64,000 nucleotides of DNA from Lactobacillus intestinalis (GTDB lineage: Bacteria > Bacillota > Bacilli > Lactobacillales > Lactobacillaceae): assembly GCF_024397795.1 (NCBI RefSeq), contig NZ_CP072983.1, positions 434,001 through 498,000 on the forward strand, in the 5' to 3' direction. Below, piece after piece: positions 28,115 through 40,216 of this stretch. The position numbers and the translations under genes are program-made. The number at the start of each line of letters is the position of its first letter. The stretch's first letter is position 1. The notes under the pieces were generated by a model. The model was not told where the DNA came from. It did no database searches and saw only the letters and a program-made list of their open reading frames with translations.

Positions 28115-30529
28115 ATGTATAATCACAAAGTTGTAGAAAAGAAATGGCAAGATTATTGGGCAAAGCATGATACTTTTAAAACTGGTACTGATCCAAATAA
28201 GAAGAATTACTATGCCTTAGATATGTTCCCATTTCCATCTGGTAAAGGTCTTCATGTAGGCCACCCAGAAGGATATACTGCAACCGATATTGTTTCAAGA
28301 ATGAAGAGAGCACAAGGCTATAACGTACTTCACCCAATGGGTTGGGATGCGTTTGGTCTTCCAACTGAACAATATGCTTTAAAAACTGGTGAAGATCCAG
28401 CTAAAGTTACTGAAGAAAATATTGCTAACTTTAAGCGTCAATTGAATACCCTTGGCTTTTCATATGATTGGGATCGTGAAATTAGAACCAGTGATCCAAA
28501 CTACTACAAGTGGACTCAATGGGTTTTTGAGCAAATGTATAAAAAGGGACTTGCTTATGAAGCCGAAGTTCCAGTTAACTGGTCACCAGATTTGGGTACG
28601 GTAGTTGCTAACGAAGATATCGTTAATGGTAAAACTGAACGTGGTGGCTACCCAGTTTACCGTAGAAATATGAAGCAATGGATGCTTAAGATGACCGCTT
28701 ATGCCGATCGTTTGCTGGAAGATTTAGATGACTTAGATTGGCCAGAGCCAGTTAAGGAAATGCAAAGAAACTGGATTGGTAGATCTGTTGGAGCTCAAGT
28801 TACTTTCAAGATTAAAAATAGCGATAAGAGCTTTGACATCTTTACTACTCGCCCAGATACTTTATTTGGTTGTTCTTACACTGTCTTAGCTCCTGAAAAC
28901 AAGCTTGTGCAAGAGATTACCACTCCAGAGCAAAAAGAAGCTGTGAATGCTTATATTAAAGAAATTGAATCAAAATCTGACCTTGAAAGAACTGATTTAA
29001 ACAAGAATAAGACTGGTGTCTTCACTGGTGCTTATGCAATTAACCCAGTTAACGGTAAAGAAGTTCCAATTTGGATTTCTGACTATGTTTTGGCAAGTTA
29101 TGGTACCGGTGCAGTTATGGCTGTTCCTGCTCATGACGAACGTGATTATGAATTTGCAAGTAAGTTTGGTTTACCAATTAATCCAGTTATTGAAGGTGGC
29201 AATATTGAAAAAGAGGCCTTCGCTGATGATGGTCCTCATATCAATTCCGAATTTTTAAATGGTCTTCACAATGAAGAAGCTAAAAAGCGCATGATTGATT
29301 GGCTTGAAGAACACCACGTTGGTGGTCCAAAGGTTAATTACAAGCTTCGTGACTGGGACTTCAGTCGTCAACGCTACTGGGGTGAACCAATTCCTGTAAT
29401 TCACTGGGAAGATGGCGAAACTACTTTAGTTCCGGAAGATGAATTACCACTTCGTTTACCACATGCAACTAATATCAAGCCTTCTGGTACTCCAGAAAGT
29501 CCACTTGCTAACTTGACTGACTGGGTAAATGTGGTTGATGAAAATGGCCGCAAGGGTAAGCGTGAAACTAATACTATGCCTAACTGGGCTGGTTCTTCAT
29601 GGTACTACTTACGTTACGTTGATCCACATAATGATAAGGAACTTGCCGACTATGATTTATTAAAGCAATGGCTTCCAGTTGATCTTTATATTGGTGGGGC
29701 AGAACACGCCGTTCGTCACCTTCTTTATGCAAGATTCTGGCACAAGGTTCTTTATGATCTTGGTGTTGTACCAACCAAGGAACCATTCCAACGTCTTTAT
29801 AACCAAGGTTTGATTTTAAAGAATCATGAAAAGATGTCTAAGTCTCGTGGTAATGTTGTTAACCCTGATGATGTAATTGAAGAATACGGTGCAGACTCAC
29901 TTAGAACGTATGAAATGTTTATGGGTCCACTTGATGCTTCAATCGATTGGGATGATAATGGTCCTGCATCAACTAAGAAGTTCTTAGACCGTGTATGGAG
30001 AATGATGGTTAATGATCTTGACTTGAAGGCAATTCCTCAAGAAAAGATTGTTGACGAAAACGATGGTGAACTTGATAAGGTTTATAACGAAACTGTTAAG
30101 ATTGTTACTGAAGACTTCGATGCACTTCACTTCAACACTGCTATCAGTCAAATGATGGTCTTTGTCAACGCGGCTCAAAAAGCTAAAACAATTCCACGCG
30201 AATACGCAGAAGGCTTTGTAAAGCTTTTAGCTCCAGTTGCACCACACATGATGGAAGAAATCTGGTCAGTATTTGGTCATGATGAATCTATCTCTTACGC
30301 AAAATGGCCAACTTATGATCCAGCTAAGCTTGTTGAATCAACTGTTGAAATTATGGTTCAAGTAAATGGTAAGCTTAGAGGTAAGTTTGAAGCTGCTAAG
30401 GATGCTCCAAAAGATGAACTTGAAAAGACAGCTTTAGCTGTGCCACACGTTCAAAAGTTCTTAGAAGGTAAAGACGTTAAGAAAGTTATTGTAATTCCTA
30501 ACAAGATTGTTAACATCGTTGCTAAATAA
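28115..30529 (+). CDS. leuS: Leucyl-tRNA synthetase
   Basis: A class Ia synthetase of 804 residues, normal for bacterial LeuRS. The HIGH-type motif is in [16 protein letters not shown], the CP1 editing domain includes [18 protein letters not shown] with the threonine-rich editing site and [15 protein letters not shown], and the catalytic loop is KMSKSRGNV. The C-terminal part carries the anticodon-binding and C-terminal domains ([12 protein letters not shown]). It charges tRNA-Leu and hydrolyses mischarged tRNA. GGGGG lies eight bases upstream of the ATG, and the T-box leader controls it. Confidence 0.98.
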   Translation: MYNHKVVEKKWQDYWAKHDTFKTGTDPNKKNYYALDMFPFPSGKGLHVGHPEGYTATDIVSRMKRAQGYNVLHPMGWDAFGLPTEQYALKTGEDPAKVTEENIANFKRQLNTLGFSYDWDREIRTSDPNYYKWTQWVFEQMYKKGLAYEAEVPVNWSPDLGTVVANEDIVNGKTERGGYPVYRRNMKQWMLKMTAYADRLLEDLDDLDWPEPVKEMQRNWIGRSVGAQVTFKIKNSDKSFDIFTTRPDTLFGCSYTVLAPENKLVQEITTPEQKEAVNAYIKEIESKSDLERTDLNKNKTGVFTGAYAINPVNGKEVPIWISDYVLASYGTGAVMAVPAHDERDYEFASKFGLPINPVIEGGNIEKEAFADDGPHINSEFLNGLHNEEAKKRMIDWLEEHHVGGPKVNYKLRDWDFSRQRYWGEPIPVIHWEDGETTLVPEDELPLRLPHATNIKPSGTPESPLANLTDWVNVVDENGRKGKRETNTMPNWAGSSWYYLRYVDPHNDKELADYDLLKQWLPVDLYIGGAEHAVRHLLYARFWHKVLYDLGVVPTKEPFQRLYNQGLILKNHEKMSKSRGNVVNPDDVIEEYGADSLRTYEMFMGPLDASIDWDDNGPASTKKFLDRVWRMMVNDLDLKAIPQEKIVDENDGELDKVYNETVKIVTEDFDALHFNTAISQMMVFVNAAQKAKTIPREYAEGFVKLLAPVAPHMMEEIWSVFGHDESISYAKWPTYDPAKLVESTVEIMVQVNGKLRGKFEAAKDAPKDELEKTALAVPHVQKFLEGKDVKKVIVIPNKIVNIVAK

Positions 30530-30624
30530 GTTTAATTTTTCCTAAAGAGGGCAAAAATATTATTGTTTATTGTCCTGAATAATTTCAAAATAAATTAGTT
30601 AGTACTTTGAATTAGGAAAATTAA

Positions 30625-32295
30625 ATGGAAAAAGAAAACGAATTAAATGCAAAGAACTCGCAGGATACTTTTCTAAAAGGTTCTGCGTGGATGACAATTG
30701 GGTCAATCACTTCTCGTATTCTGGGTGCTTTGTATATCATTCCGTGGTACGCCTGGATGGGGAATTATGGCAACATTGCCAATGCATTGACTGCAAAAAG
30801 CTATAATATTTATAGTATTTTTATTCTGATTTCAACTGCAGGAATTCCAGGAGCAATTGCCAAGCAGGTAGCTAAGTATAATGCTTTAAATGAATATGGC
30901 ATTGGTCGACAGCTGTTTCGCAAGGGTTTAATTTTGATGACGATCTTGGGGGTCTTGTCGGCAGCAGTGATGTATTTTGCCGCACCGATCCTCGCCACCA
31001 ATGACTTTGTCGGGGCAATTTTGCATGGAGCGAAGAGTGATCCGCGTCAAGTTGCGGTAATGCGAAGTCTATCGTATGCGATTTTGCTGATTCCGATTTT
31101 GAGTATCATGCGTGGTTACTTCCAAGGTTATGCAGATATGATGCCGTCGGCGCTTTCTCAATTCATTGAACAATTAGCACGTGTACTTTGGATGCTTTTA
31201 ACTGCTTTTGTAATTATGCAACTGCAACACGGCTCGTATGTACATGCTGTAGTTCAATCAAACTTAGCTGCCGCAATTGGTGCTTTGTTTGGGATTGCGA
31301 TCCTAGCCTGGTTCTTATTCTCAAGAAGACAATATTTAAATAATTTAGTCGAACACTCTGATCATAAGATTGAAGTTTCAACTAGTTCCTTGTTTGCAGA
31401 AATTATCGAACAAGCCATCCCTTTCATCATTATTGATGCTGGTATTCAACTTTTCTACTTAGTAGATCAGTATACTTTCCACCCAATGATTGCAGGATTG
31501 GTAAGTGCCAGCTCAGATATGATCGAAAGTTGGTATGCCTTGTTTGCATTGAATGCTAACAAGTTGATCATGATTATTGTTTCATTGGCTAGTGCGATGG
31601 CCGTAACTGCAATTCCACTTTTGTCAGCTGCTCATACTCAACGAGATTACCGCAGTATTGCTAAACAAATTAGTAATATTTTGGATTTGTTCTTATTTGT
31701 AATGATTCCTGCATCTTTTGGAATGGCTGCAATCGCAACTCCAATCTATACTATTTTTTACAGTTATGATCCATTAGGTAGTAGTGTGCTATATCTTTCA
31801 TCATTTACTGCAATTAGCTTAGGACTGTTCACAGTTTTAATGGCAATTTTACAGGGTTTATCTGAAAATGGCTTGGCCATTAAATATTTGATGTTGGGAT
31901 TAATCATTAAGGCCATCTTGCAATACCCGATGATTTTGATGTTTAAAGTATATGGACCATTGGTTTCAACTAATTTAGGGATGATTGCAATTATCTTACT
32001 TGCCTTAAAACATCTAGAAATTAGCTATGATTTTAACTTAAATCGAACAGGACGCCGTTTTGTTGGAATTACTACTTTTTCAATTGGGATGTTCTTAGTT
32101 GTTTCTGGGGTTGAAAGCATTCTAGAGCTATTCCTGAGTCCGGCACGCCGTTTCCCTGCTTTTGCAATTGTGCTGATCGCGGTATTTGCTGGAGTTATCT
32201 TCTATGGTTATGTAAGTGTAAAGACCCATTTAGCCCAGAAGATTTTAGGAAGCAAAGTAACTCGAATTTTAGATAAATTACACATTAATGTGTAA
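30625..32295 (+). CDS. MurJ/YtgP-like polysaccharide flippase (MVF/MOP superfamily)
   Basis: A 556-residue membrane protein with about 14 helices. The N-terminal FLKGSAWMTIGSITSRILGALYIIPW is typical of the YtgP/PST group of the MOP superfamily. Basic residues in the central helices (SDPRQVAVMRSLSYAILLIP, MRGYFQGYADMMPSALSQ) are conserved in lipid II flippases. It probably flips lipid-linked peptidoglycan or polysaccharide precursors. AGGA lies ten bases upstream of the ATG. It follows leuS by 95 bases with no obvious leuS terminator, so read-through is possible. Confidence 0.85.
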   Translation: MEKENELNAKNSQDTFLKGSAWMTIGSITSRILGALYIIPWYAWMGNYGNIANALTAKSYNIYSIFILISTAGIPGAIAKQVAKYNALNEYGIGRQLFRKGLILMTILGVLSAAVMYFAAPILATNDFVGAILHGAKSDPRQVAVMRSLSYAILLIPILSIMRGYFQGYADMMPSALSQFIEQLARVLWMLLTAFVIMQLQHGSYVHAVVQSNLAAAIGALFGIAILAWFLFSRRQYLNNLVEHSDHKIEVSTSSLFAEIIEQAIPFIIIDAGIQLFYLVDQYTFHPMIAGLVSASSDMIESWYALFALNANKLIMIIVSLASAMAVTAIPLLSAAHTQRDYRSIAKQISNILDLFLFVMIPASFGMAAIATPIYTIFYSYDPLGSSVLYLSSFTAISLGLFTVLMAILQGLSENGLAIKYLMLGLIIKAILQYPMILMFKVYGPLVSTNLGMIAIILLALKHLEISYDFNLNRTGRRFVGITTFSIGMFLVVSGVESILELFLSPARRFPAFAIVLIAVFAGVIFYGYVSVKTHLAQKILGSKVTRILDKLHINV

Positions 32296-32306
32296 TTTAG
32301 AGATAT

Positions 32307-32340
32307 AAAAAAACTGTCACAGATAGTGGCAGTTTTTTTA
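32307..32340 (+). terminator. Terminator of the flippase gene
   Basis: AAAAAACTGTCAC and GTGGCAGTTTTTT stem with one G-T pair over an AGATA loop, followed by T. Confidence 0.85.
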
Positions 32341-32405
32341 GTAACTAAAATTAAATTTTAATGGCTGTTTTGCAAATCCTGTTGATGAATAGTTTTGAAT
32401 GAGAA

Positions 32406-33121
32406 TCAAGCAACTTGAAAATAGTTGTTTGGTTCTTTTTCTTTGATGATATTTTCTTCAAGTCTGATTCTAATTAATAAATGTTTAAAGTTACTGTATC
32501 CGTAAGTAGTTCGTTCGATTTGCTTAATCTTACGATTAACTCCTCCAAGACAGCCGTTAGAATAGCTGGAGGAGATACCATTCAGAACGTCAGTATAATT
32601 ACGTTTAAAAGTTAATAATTTGCTTTTCGTCTTTGTTTTGGATAGCAGTCATAAAGTCCTGCATAACCCAATATGTGTTTTCAAGCTCTTGATTGCATTC
32701 TAAGCATCTAAAATAACATGCTCTTGAGTCAGATAGTCTTTGAAATGTCAGTCATAGAACGATTTTCTGTTAATACTTTACGTTTAGATGCGTTAGAGAT
32801 ATGGCAATATTTATTAACAAGGCTAGATTGAACCATAGATCTTTTCAGGCACTCATTGCAAAGAACGCGTTGCTTTCTAAGTCTGATAGTAATCGGCTTG
32901 CTAGCATCAGCAATAATAAAGCGCACGTTAGAAGTATAGTGACCATTATGCTTAAGATTATTAGAATGGCAGTAAGGACAAGCAGATTGAACCAATTCAG
33001 TTAAGTAGACCTTATGGAACTTGCCGTTGATAAATTTTTTAAAATAATCAGTAAAAATAATGTTTTGATCTTCAATATTGAGATGAAATTTAATACAACC
33101 ATTGTTAGAGGGCATAAGCAA
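32406..33121 (-). pseudogene. ISL3-family transposase, deleted and frameshifted
   Basis: The first 130 residues are intact and start MLMPSNNGCIKFHLNIEDQN. They contain the N-terminal zinc finger (CPYCHSNNLKHNGHY and VLCNECLKRS) and stop in SMTDISKTI. Downstream in the same direction are pieces of the C-terminus in other frames. The last one (about 32406-32593) reads YSNGCLGGVNRKIKQIER then TTYGYSNFKHLLIRIRLEEN, the conserved ISL3 end, and closes at 32406. The central DDE part is missing, so no active enzyme can be made. Confidence 0.88.
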
Positions 33122-33190
33122 TCACCTTTATTCTTTAAAGTGGAATCAGAAGATTTAATGCAGTGAGGCTTATGGCCTCTTTAATTATGT

Positions 33191-33247
33191 AATAAAAAAA
33201 TCCTGTCGATAGAATATCATAGATATCCATCAACAGGAAAAAGTATA
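33191..33247. repeat. 57-bp palindromic repeat, copy 1 (at the IS end)
   Basis: TCCTGTCGATAGAATATCAT and ATATCCATCAACAGGA form an imperfect palindrome. Read on the minus strand it ends in a T-run and would act as a terminator. It matches 41982-42037 except for one base in an A-run and one substitution. Its right edge carries the IS end core. Confidence 0.85.
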
Positions 33248-33337
33248 GAGTCGATAAACCTTGATTTAATAGAATTTTTATTTTGAGTAAAAGTCCAAAA
33301 TTAACTAAAAACAGGCTTTTTTCTCAAATATATTTTT

Positions 33338-33365
33338 TTGAACTTTTATATGTTAGTGTTATATA
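33338..33365 (+). promoter_or_regulatory. Putative promoter of the first giant adhesin, with a 14-bp palindrome
   Basis: TTGAAC at 33338-33343 and TATATA at 33360-33365, 16 bases apart. The -10 box lies inside the perfect palindrome GTGTTATATAACAC (33356-33369), a possible operator. Confidence 0.45.
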
Positions 33366-33632
33366 ACACGTAAAATTATACAATGATGAGAAACGAGATT
33401 ATAATGAAAGTGTAGTTTTTATAATTTACTAAGGAGAAAGTAAATAATGTTATCAAAAAACAATTATCACGAAAAGCTTCGTAAAATGGAGCCTAGAAAA
33501 GAACGGTTTTCAATTAGAAAGTTTTCTATTGGTGCCGCTTCTGTTTTAATTGGTTTCAGCTTTATGAGTATGGCTGGAAATCAAAAAGTTCAAGCCGCTA
33601 CTGAAAAGAATTCTGTAGTAGTGACTCAAAAT

Positions 33633-33740
33633 GCTGAGCAACAATCAAAGACTAATGGTGCTCAAAGTGCTGAGCAACAATCAAAGACTAATGATGCTCA
33701 AAGTGCTGAACAGCAATCAAATAAGATTCAATCAAGTGCA
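33633..33740 (+). repeat. Three tandem 36-bp repeats in the adhesin N-terminus
   Basis: Copies start at 33633, 33669 and 33705 and encode AEQQSKTNGAQS and two variants. The first two differ at one base, so copy number may vary by slippage. Confidence 0.85.
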
Positions 33741-36700
33741 GCTGCAGTTAATGCACAAAATAGCAAAGCAGCTGATGCAGAGAAGGTAAAGACAACTACC
33801 ACAAGTAATCAAAATTCTACTGATAGCAAAGTTACTCAATCTCCTGCTGCTAATAGTAATCAAAATTTATCAAAAGACGTTGCTAATAAGGAAGTAAAAG
33901 AAACTACTCCTGTAGAAGCAGCTGCTTCAAAAGAGGCTAAGAACGACGAAGCTACTCCTAAGACGGAAGCTTCTAAAAATACTAATACATTAAATCTTAA
34001 TAGGGTAGGAGCAACAGATCTTAGTAAGGTACGAGCAACTCAATTTTTTGTTAGAGAAGAAAAAGTTGCTCCTCAAGAAACTCAAACAAAGACTTTGCGT
34101 GGTACACAAACTCAAGATGTATCAGACTGGCAAGGCTTTGTTAACGCTATGAATGATTCTAGTGTTGGTACTATTAATTTAACTAGTGATATTACTGTTG
34201 CTAACAAGGGTACTAATGTTAACGGCATTCATCGTCCACAACCGCTAATTAACTCTGGAAAGATGAATTTAACTGGCTCTAACATTTCTGGTGGATTAGA
34301 TGTTGACGGTCAAGGACACGCCATTAACTTCGGTGCTAACTACTTAAGTTTTGATACTAATAATCAAAAAGATAGTAATCCTTGGGACATTGATTTCAAG
34401 AACTTAACTATCAATGCTGATGGTTATGACAATAGCTGGTCAACTTTAGGTGGCGCATTCAGTCCAATTTACATGGGCGGAGATGATATTAAGACTAATC
34501 TTTCTAAGAACAAGGTTACCTTTGAAAATGTGACTGCTGATGTTAAAAACGGTGCCTTTTACACCACTACTATGGCATTGCAAACCGGTGATGATCCATA
34601 CACTACCGTAACTTTCAAAGGTAACAATAATATTACGTGTGAAGCAGTAAACGTAAAAGGTAACCAACTTTATAATTATTCAAGTGCTGTTTCAGCTTCC
34701 CACATTATTTTTGCGGATGGCACTAATACTATCTTTAATGTAAGCAGTGCGAAAACCAACAATGATCAAAATCCTGGTGGAAACATCTTGCGTGCTAAGG
34801 TTGAAGATGAGAAAAACGATACAGCTCCAGCAATCGATGTACAACAAGGTGCTACTGTTACCTTAAATGGTAAGTCTACCGATGTTAAAGGTATGCTTGT
34901 AAATAGTGCTATTACTGGTACGGTTCAAGTCGATGGTAATTTAAATGCTAATATGGCAGATGGTCATTCAATAGCTATTTGGGCTGGTAATTTAAACATT
35001 GGTAAGACTGGTGTTGTTAATATTGATACCAAGCAAAGTAATGATGGTACTGGTGCTAACGGTGTAACTAATTACAATGGTTATCACTATGCTCCAATTT
35101 CATTAGGTGTTGGTTTTGCCTTTAATGTTACTAATGCTGATTCAAACGTTTTAGATAATGCAGGTACATTAGTAATTAAACGTACTGGTGACAATAAGTC
35201 TACTTCACCATTGATTTCATTTGGTTCTGGTAATGGTACTGGATCTATCTTTACTGTGAATGTACAAAATGGTGCTACCTTGGATCTTCAAGATTCAGCT
35301 CAATCTTCAATCGCCGGTGCAACTACTAATACCCCTAACATCGGTTTAATTACAATGTGGGGAAGTGGAAATGGTAGCGCAACTAGTTCTGATACTATTA
35401 ACATTACTAATCCAGCATATGTAAACTTCCAACGGACAGGAAAGCAAACTGGTACGTTACTTCGTCTTGAAAACCAAGTAAACCATGTCAACATTCAAAG
35501 TAATGGCGGCCGCAATCCATTGCCTCTTGCTCAATGGGATGAAGGTAACTATAATAACCCATCATATTACTGGTATATTAACAACCTCACAACTCAAAAT
35601 AACTGGGGTAACAACTCAATCAGTGGTTTTGCTGGTGAAGGTCAAACTGTTGGTGCAAATAAGGCTGGTGAAGCTAAATTCCTTCACTCCAACGGTACTG
35701 TTACCATGGGTGGTAGCCAAGCAGGATTGAACCAATATCAATACACTGACGGTACAATTACCCAAGGACAACCAAATCCGGGTGTACATTATCAAACGCC
35801 ATACTTAAATCAATTCTTGAATAACTTTAATTGGTGGACACCACAACAAATTTCTATGGGGACTAACCTAGAAACTAAAGTAACACCAACTGATGCTGAC
35901 AAGTATCAACCAGTAGTTCAAACTATTGATGGTAATACTAGCCAAACTCTGAAGGATTTAACTGCTAAAGATGGTATTAAGGGCTTGCTTTCTAGCAATG
36001 GTACAGAGACAGATGATCTTTCTTCTGTTAAGAGCGTAAGTTGGTATGATGCAGCTACTGATGCTAATGAGTGGAAGAGCGTAATGGGCAATGAAGCAGC
36101 ACCAACTAACCCAATCGGCAATCTTAAGACTAGTGATAAATCAGCTTGGGCAAAAGTAACCTACACTGATGGTTCTGTTGACTTTGCAAATATTCCATTG
36201 AAGATTACTGAACCAATGGCAAAGCTTTACACTCCATCATACAAGCCAGTAAGTGTTGAACAAGGTCAATCTACTACTGATGATCCAGCATTTACTGATC
36301 AAGCTGGTAAGGATGTAACTGCTCCAGCTGGAACCACCTTTACGACTGATACGGATACACCTAAGTGGGCAACTATTAATCCATCAACAGGTACTGTAAC
36401 TGTTAAGCCAAGTACTGAGGTAACACCAGGTGCTTACAATGTTCCAGTAACTGTAACTTACCCAGATAAGAGTACCGATGAGACTACTGTGCCAGTAATT
36501 GTTACTAAGGCTGGTCAAACAGTAACTTGGGGTGATAATGGTGCAGTTGTAACTACTGTTGATACCTCTAAACTTAACGCTCACGAAACTACTGAAAATT
36601 CACAAGTACTTTCTCCAGCAACTGTTGTAACTGCAGAAGGCTACGAATTAACAAATGGGAAGCTTTCAACTACTGCTACGCCAATTACGATTGATCCATC

Positions 36701-36874
36701 AACTGTTAGCTGGACTACAACTCCAAATACTAATGTTGAGACTGCAACTGCAGCTGGTAAGGAAATTGAAAATAATACTATTAAGATTGACCTCACTAAC
36801 AATAATGCCGCTAATAACATCCTAGGTTCAAAGAATGGTGTTGTAACTACTAATCCATTTACTATTGATGCTAA

Positions 36875-36876
36875 GG
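36875..36876 (+). other. Frameshift position in the first giant adhesin
   Basis: Upstream frame reads GCT AAG GTG; downstream frame reads GGT GCA GGT GCT AAA AAT GTC. Adding one G restores DAKGAGAKNVATPVNVALG across the join. The site is not a heptanucleotide slip sequence. Confidence 0.85.
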
Positions 36877-39800
36877 TGCAGGTGCTAAAAATGTCGCTAC
36901 TCCAGTTAATGTGGCACTTGGCTCAGCCTTAACTAATGAACAATTTAATCAATTAGTGGAAAACAAGATCCCAACTGACGAAATTGTATCTACTACTTGG
37001 GAAACTAAGCCTAATGAACAAGGCCAAGGCGGCGTAATTAAGATCACCTTTACTGATAAGGCTGCAAATGGTCAACCAACTTACTTGAACATTAATATTC
37101 CAGCAAATTCAATTAAGGTAACAACTGATGCAGACAAGTACAAGCCAGAAGGGCAAGATGTTTCAACTAAGGTTGGAGAAGTTCCAAATCCAGCCGAAGG
37201 CATCAAGAATCCTGATAGTTTACCAAGCGGCACAACTTACACTTGGCAAAACACTCCAGATACCACTAAACCAGGTAAGAAACCAGCAGTTATTGTAGTA
37301 ACTTACCCAGATGGTTCTAAGGACGAAGTTTCAACTAATGTAGTTGTTAACGCTAACCCAGAAATTAAGACGATTACTACAACTGTTGGTGGAGATCCAG
37401 CTGCCACTGAAGGAATTGCCAACTTGAATAATGGTGGTACTACTCCAGTTGATGGTTATCCAACAAGTGCAACTTGGACTACTAAACCAGATACTTCAAA
37501 ACCGGGTGCAACTACTGGCACGGCAACTGTAACTTATCCAGATGGTACTACTGAAACAGTAACAATTCCTGTTGCTGTAAATGGTCAAGGTGATGTTACT
37601 GTTATCGATAATGGTCATGTCTTCAGCCTTCATGCCAATAATGTTGTAACTCACAAGACTTCTGACAAGAACATCATTGGTGAGCCCGTAATTGAAAACT
37701 TCAAGTTAAGCTACTACCAAGGTGGTCAAAACTACAGCAATCCATACATTTACACTTTGAATGCCGACAAGACTGCATATGTTCTTACCCAAACTGGTGA
37801 TAATCCGGCTGGTGTAACTGTTAATGCTCCACAATCTATTAATGCTAGTGGCATTAAGATTAGTTGGACTGAAGCAGGTAAGGTTCTATTCAATAATGCA
37901 TTAGGTGCAATCAAAGGTAATGGTCAACCATCAAGCTTAGTATCAGACAACAATGGTGGAACCAAGACGATTACTTATACTAACTGGACAAATGATCAAT
38001 CTGGTTATCCTTGGTATTCAGCTGTTGTTAACAGCTCAGGTGTAAACTGGCCAATTTATGGTAAAGGTCCAGTATCAACTTATCCATTCCCATCAGTTTA
38101 TATTTATGGTGCAGAAGCTAACGGTACTATTCCAAGTGTTAACTCCGACGTCGACGTTAGGGATTTGAAGACTGCTTTAGGAGATGCTTCAAAGCTTGTA
38201 AATACTAAGGATTTAACTGCTGATCATAATTCTGAATTTAGTTCAGTTAACTGGCAAACTTTACCAAGCCTTGATAAAGCTAATGCTAAGGCTCCTGCAA
38301 CAGTACGAATTAACTTCACTGATGGTAGTTATCTTGATGTTCCAGTAGCTGTAAATGTAATCAAGGTTGATCAAGGTGTTGATGATAAGACTAACCACGA
38401 CATTTATCGTGATATTACTCGTACGATTAATGTTGAAGGCGAAAGTACTCTAGTTATTCAACACGTAATTTACAGTCGCGCTAAGATAACTGATCTTTCT
38501 AAGCCAGCAGGTCAACAAATCAGTTACACTGATTGGGCACCTGCTAAGAATAGTGAAGGTCAAGCAGTAACGAACTTCCCACAATATGAAGTAACTAAAC
38601 CTGGCTACACTGCTACTGCAACTGGTGCAACCATTGAAACTGTTAATGGTCAACAATATGTTCCAGCTTCAGCAACAATTACTCCAGATTCATCAAATGA
38701 AACTGTTAATGTAACTTACACTGCTAACGAACATACTTTAGTAATTAATTATGTTGACGGTGATGGCACTCTGGTAGGTACTTACAAGGTTCCTGGTAAG
38801 ACTAATGAAACTGTTAATGTTGATGTATATGGACATGTTCCAACTAACTGGAAACTAGTTCCAGGCCAAAAATTTATCGGATCTTACAAATTCGGTTCAG
38901 ATGATCCACAACCTGTAAATTACAAGGTTGAACACGGTACTGAGGTTGTTCCAGTTGACAAGGCCAACAAGGATACTTACCGGAAGATTACCCAAACCAT
39001 CCAAGAAGTACCAGCTGGCAAGACTAATGCCGATATGCATGTTGTAAGAACTGCTTCAGTTGAATTTGAACGTACTGGTGTGAAGGACTTAGTAACTGGG
39101 AAGACTACTTGGAACGCATGGAACTCAAACAGCGAAACTTTCCCAGTTTACAACATTAAAGAACAAAAGGGCTACGACAGTTACGTAAATGGTGTTAAAG
39201 CAACAGAAGTAGCAGCAGTAACTGTAGATCCAGATTCACAAAACATTACTGATACTATTACTTACGTAAAACAAAATGCAACTCCAGTGCCCTATAATCC
39301 TTCAAATAAGGATATGAATAAGTCAGTAACCCGTACCATTAACTACGAAGTACCAGCAGGACATGAAGCAATTGCCCCAGTAACGCAAACCGTAGACTAC
39401 ACTCGTGATGTTAATGGCGTCGCAGGTTACCAGGATCCAGTGACTGGCGAGATTACCTGGAACGCATGGCACGTTAAGAGTGGTAAAGCCGAATTTGCTT
39501 CAGCTAGTGTAGAACAAATTAAGGGTTACGATTCATACGTAGATGGTACAAAGTCAACCGAAGTACCAGCAGCTGCAGTAACAGAAAAAGATGGCGAACC
39601 ACAAAATGGGGCAAACGTCACAGTAAGTTACCAAAAGCAAGCTGATACTCCAGTACCATACAAGCCAGGTCAAGAAGGCGTAAACGATGACATGAACCAG
39701 TACGTAACTCGTACGATTGTGGTTCATGAACCAGGTCAAGATCCAGTAAGTCATGATCAAACCGTTCACTTTACTCGTGAAGATGCTCAAGGTAATGCCG

Positions 39801-40216
39801 GTTACACTGATCCAGTGACTGGCAAGATTACTTGGAACGCATGGCATGTGGCAGGTGAACTTAACCAAGCAAATGGTACTTGGGCAGAATTTAATGCACC
39901 AACTGTTAAAGGGTACACTCCAAGTCAAGCTAAAGTAGCAGCTGAAGAAGTTACTGCTGAAACTAAGAATGTCACTGTTGACATTAAATATGCTCCAGTA
40001 GCTCCAACTGGTCAAAATGTAACTACTAAGGTCGGTGAAGTACCAGATGCAGGGCAAGGAATTGCCAACAAAGATGATTTACCAGATGGTACTAAGTACT
40101 CATGGAAGACAACACCGGATGTATCTACTGAAGGTAATAAACCCGCTGTAGTTGTAGTAACTTACCCAGGTGGCTCAACTGTTGAAGTTCCGGTTACCGT
40201 AACTGTAACTAAGAAC

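Larger units (their letters stand above)
32363..33247 (-). mobile_element. Remnant of an ISL3-family insertion sequence
   Basis: Inverted ends share the core TCCTGTTGATG (32374-32384) and CATCAACAGGA (33228-33238). Between them lies a broken ISL3 transposase in the minus direction. The element is about 885 bases; intact relatives are about 1.4-1.5 kb. Most of the DDE catalytic domain is deleted, so it cannot move itself. No target duplication is obvious. Confidence 0.75.

Noticed and set aside
30540..30600. leuS terminator or a leader RNA before the flippase gene
   Set aside because: Only a weak stem (AGGGCAA with TTGTCCT) without a T-run is seen; not enough to call.
36868..36885. Programmed ribosomal frameshift in the first adhesin
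   Set aside because: No slippery heptamer, stimulator hairpin or internal ribosome site is visible; a simple one-base loss explains it.
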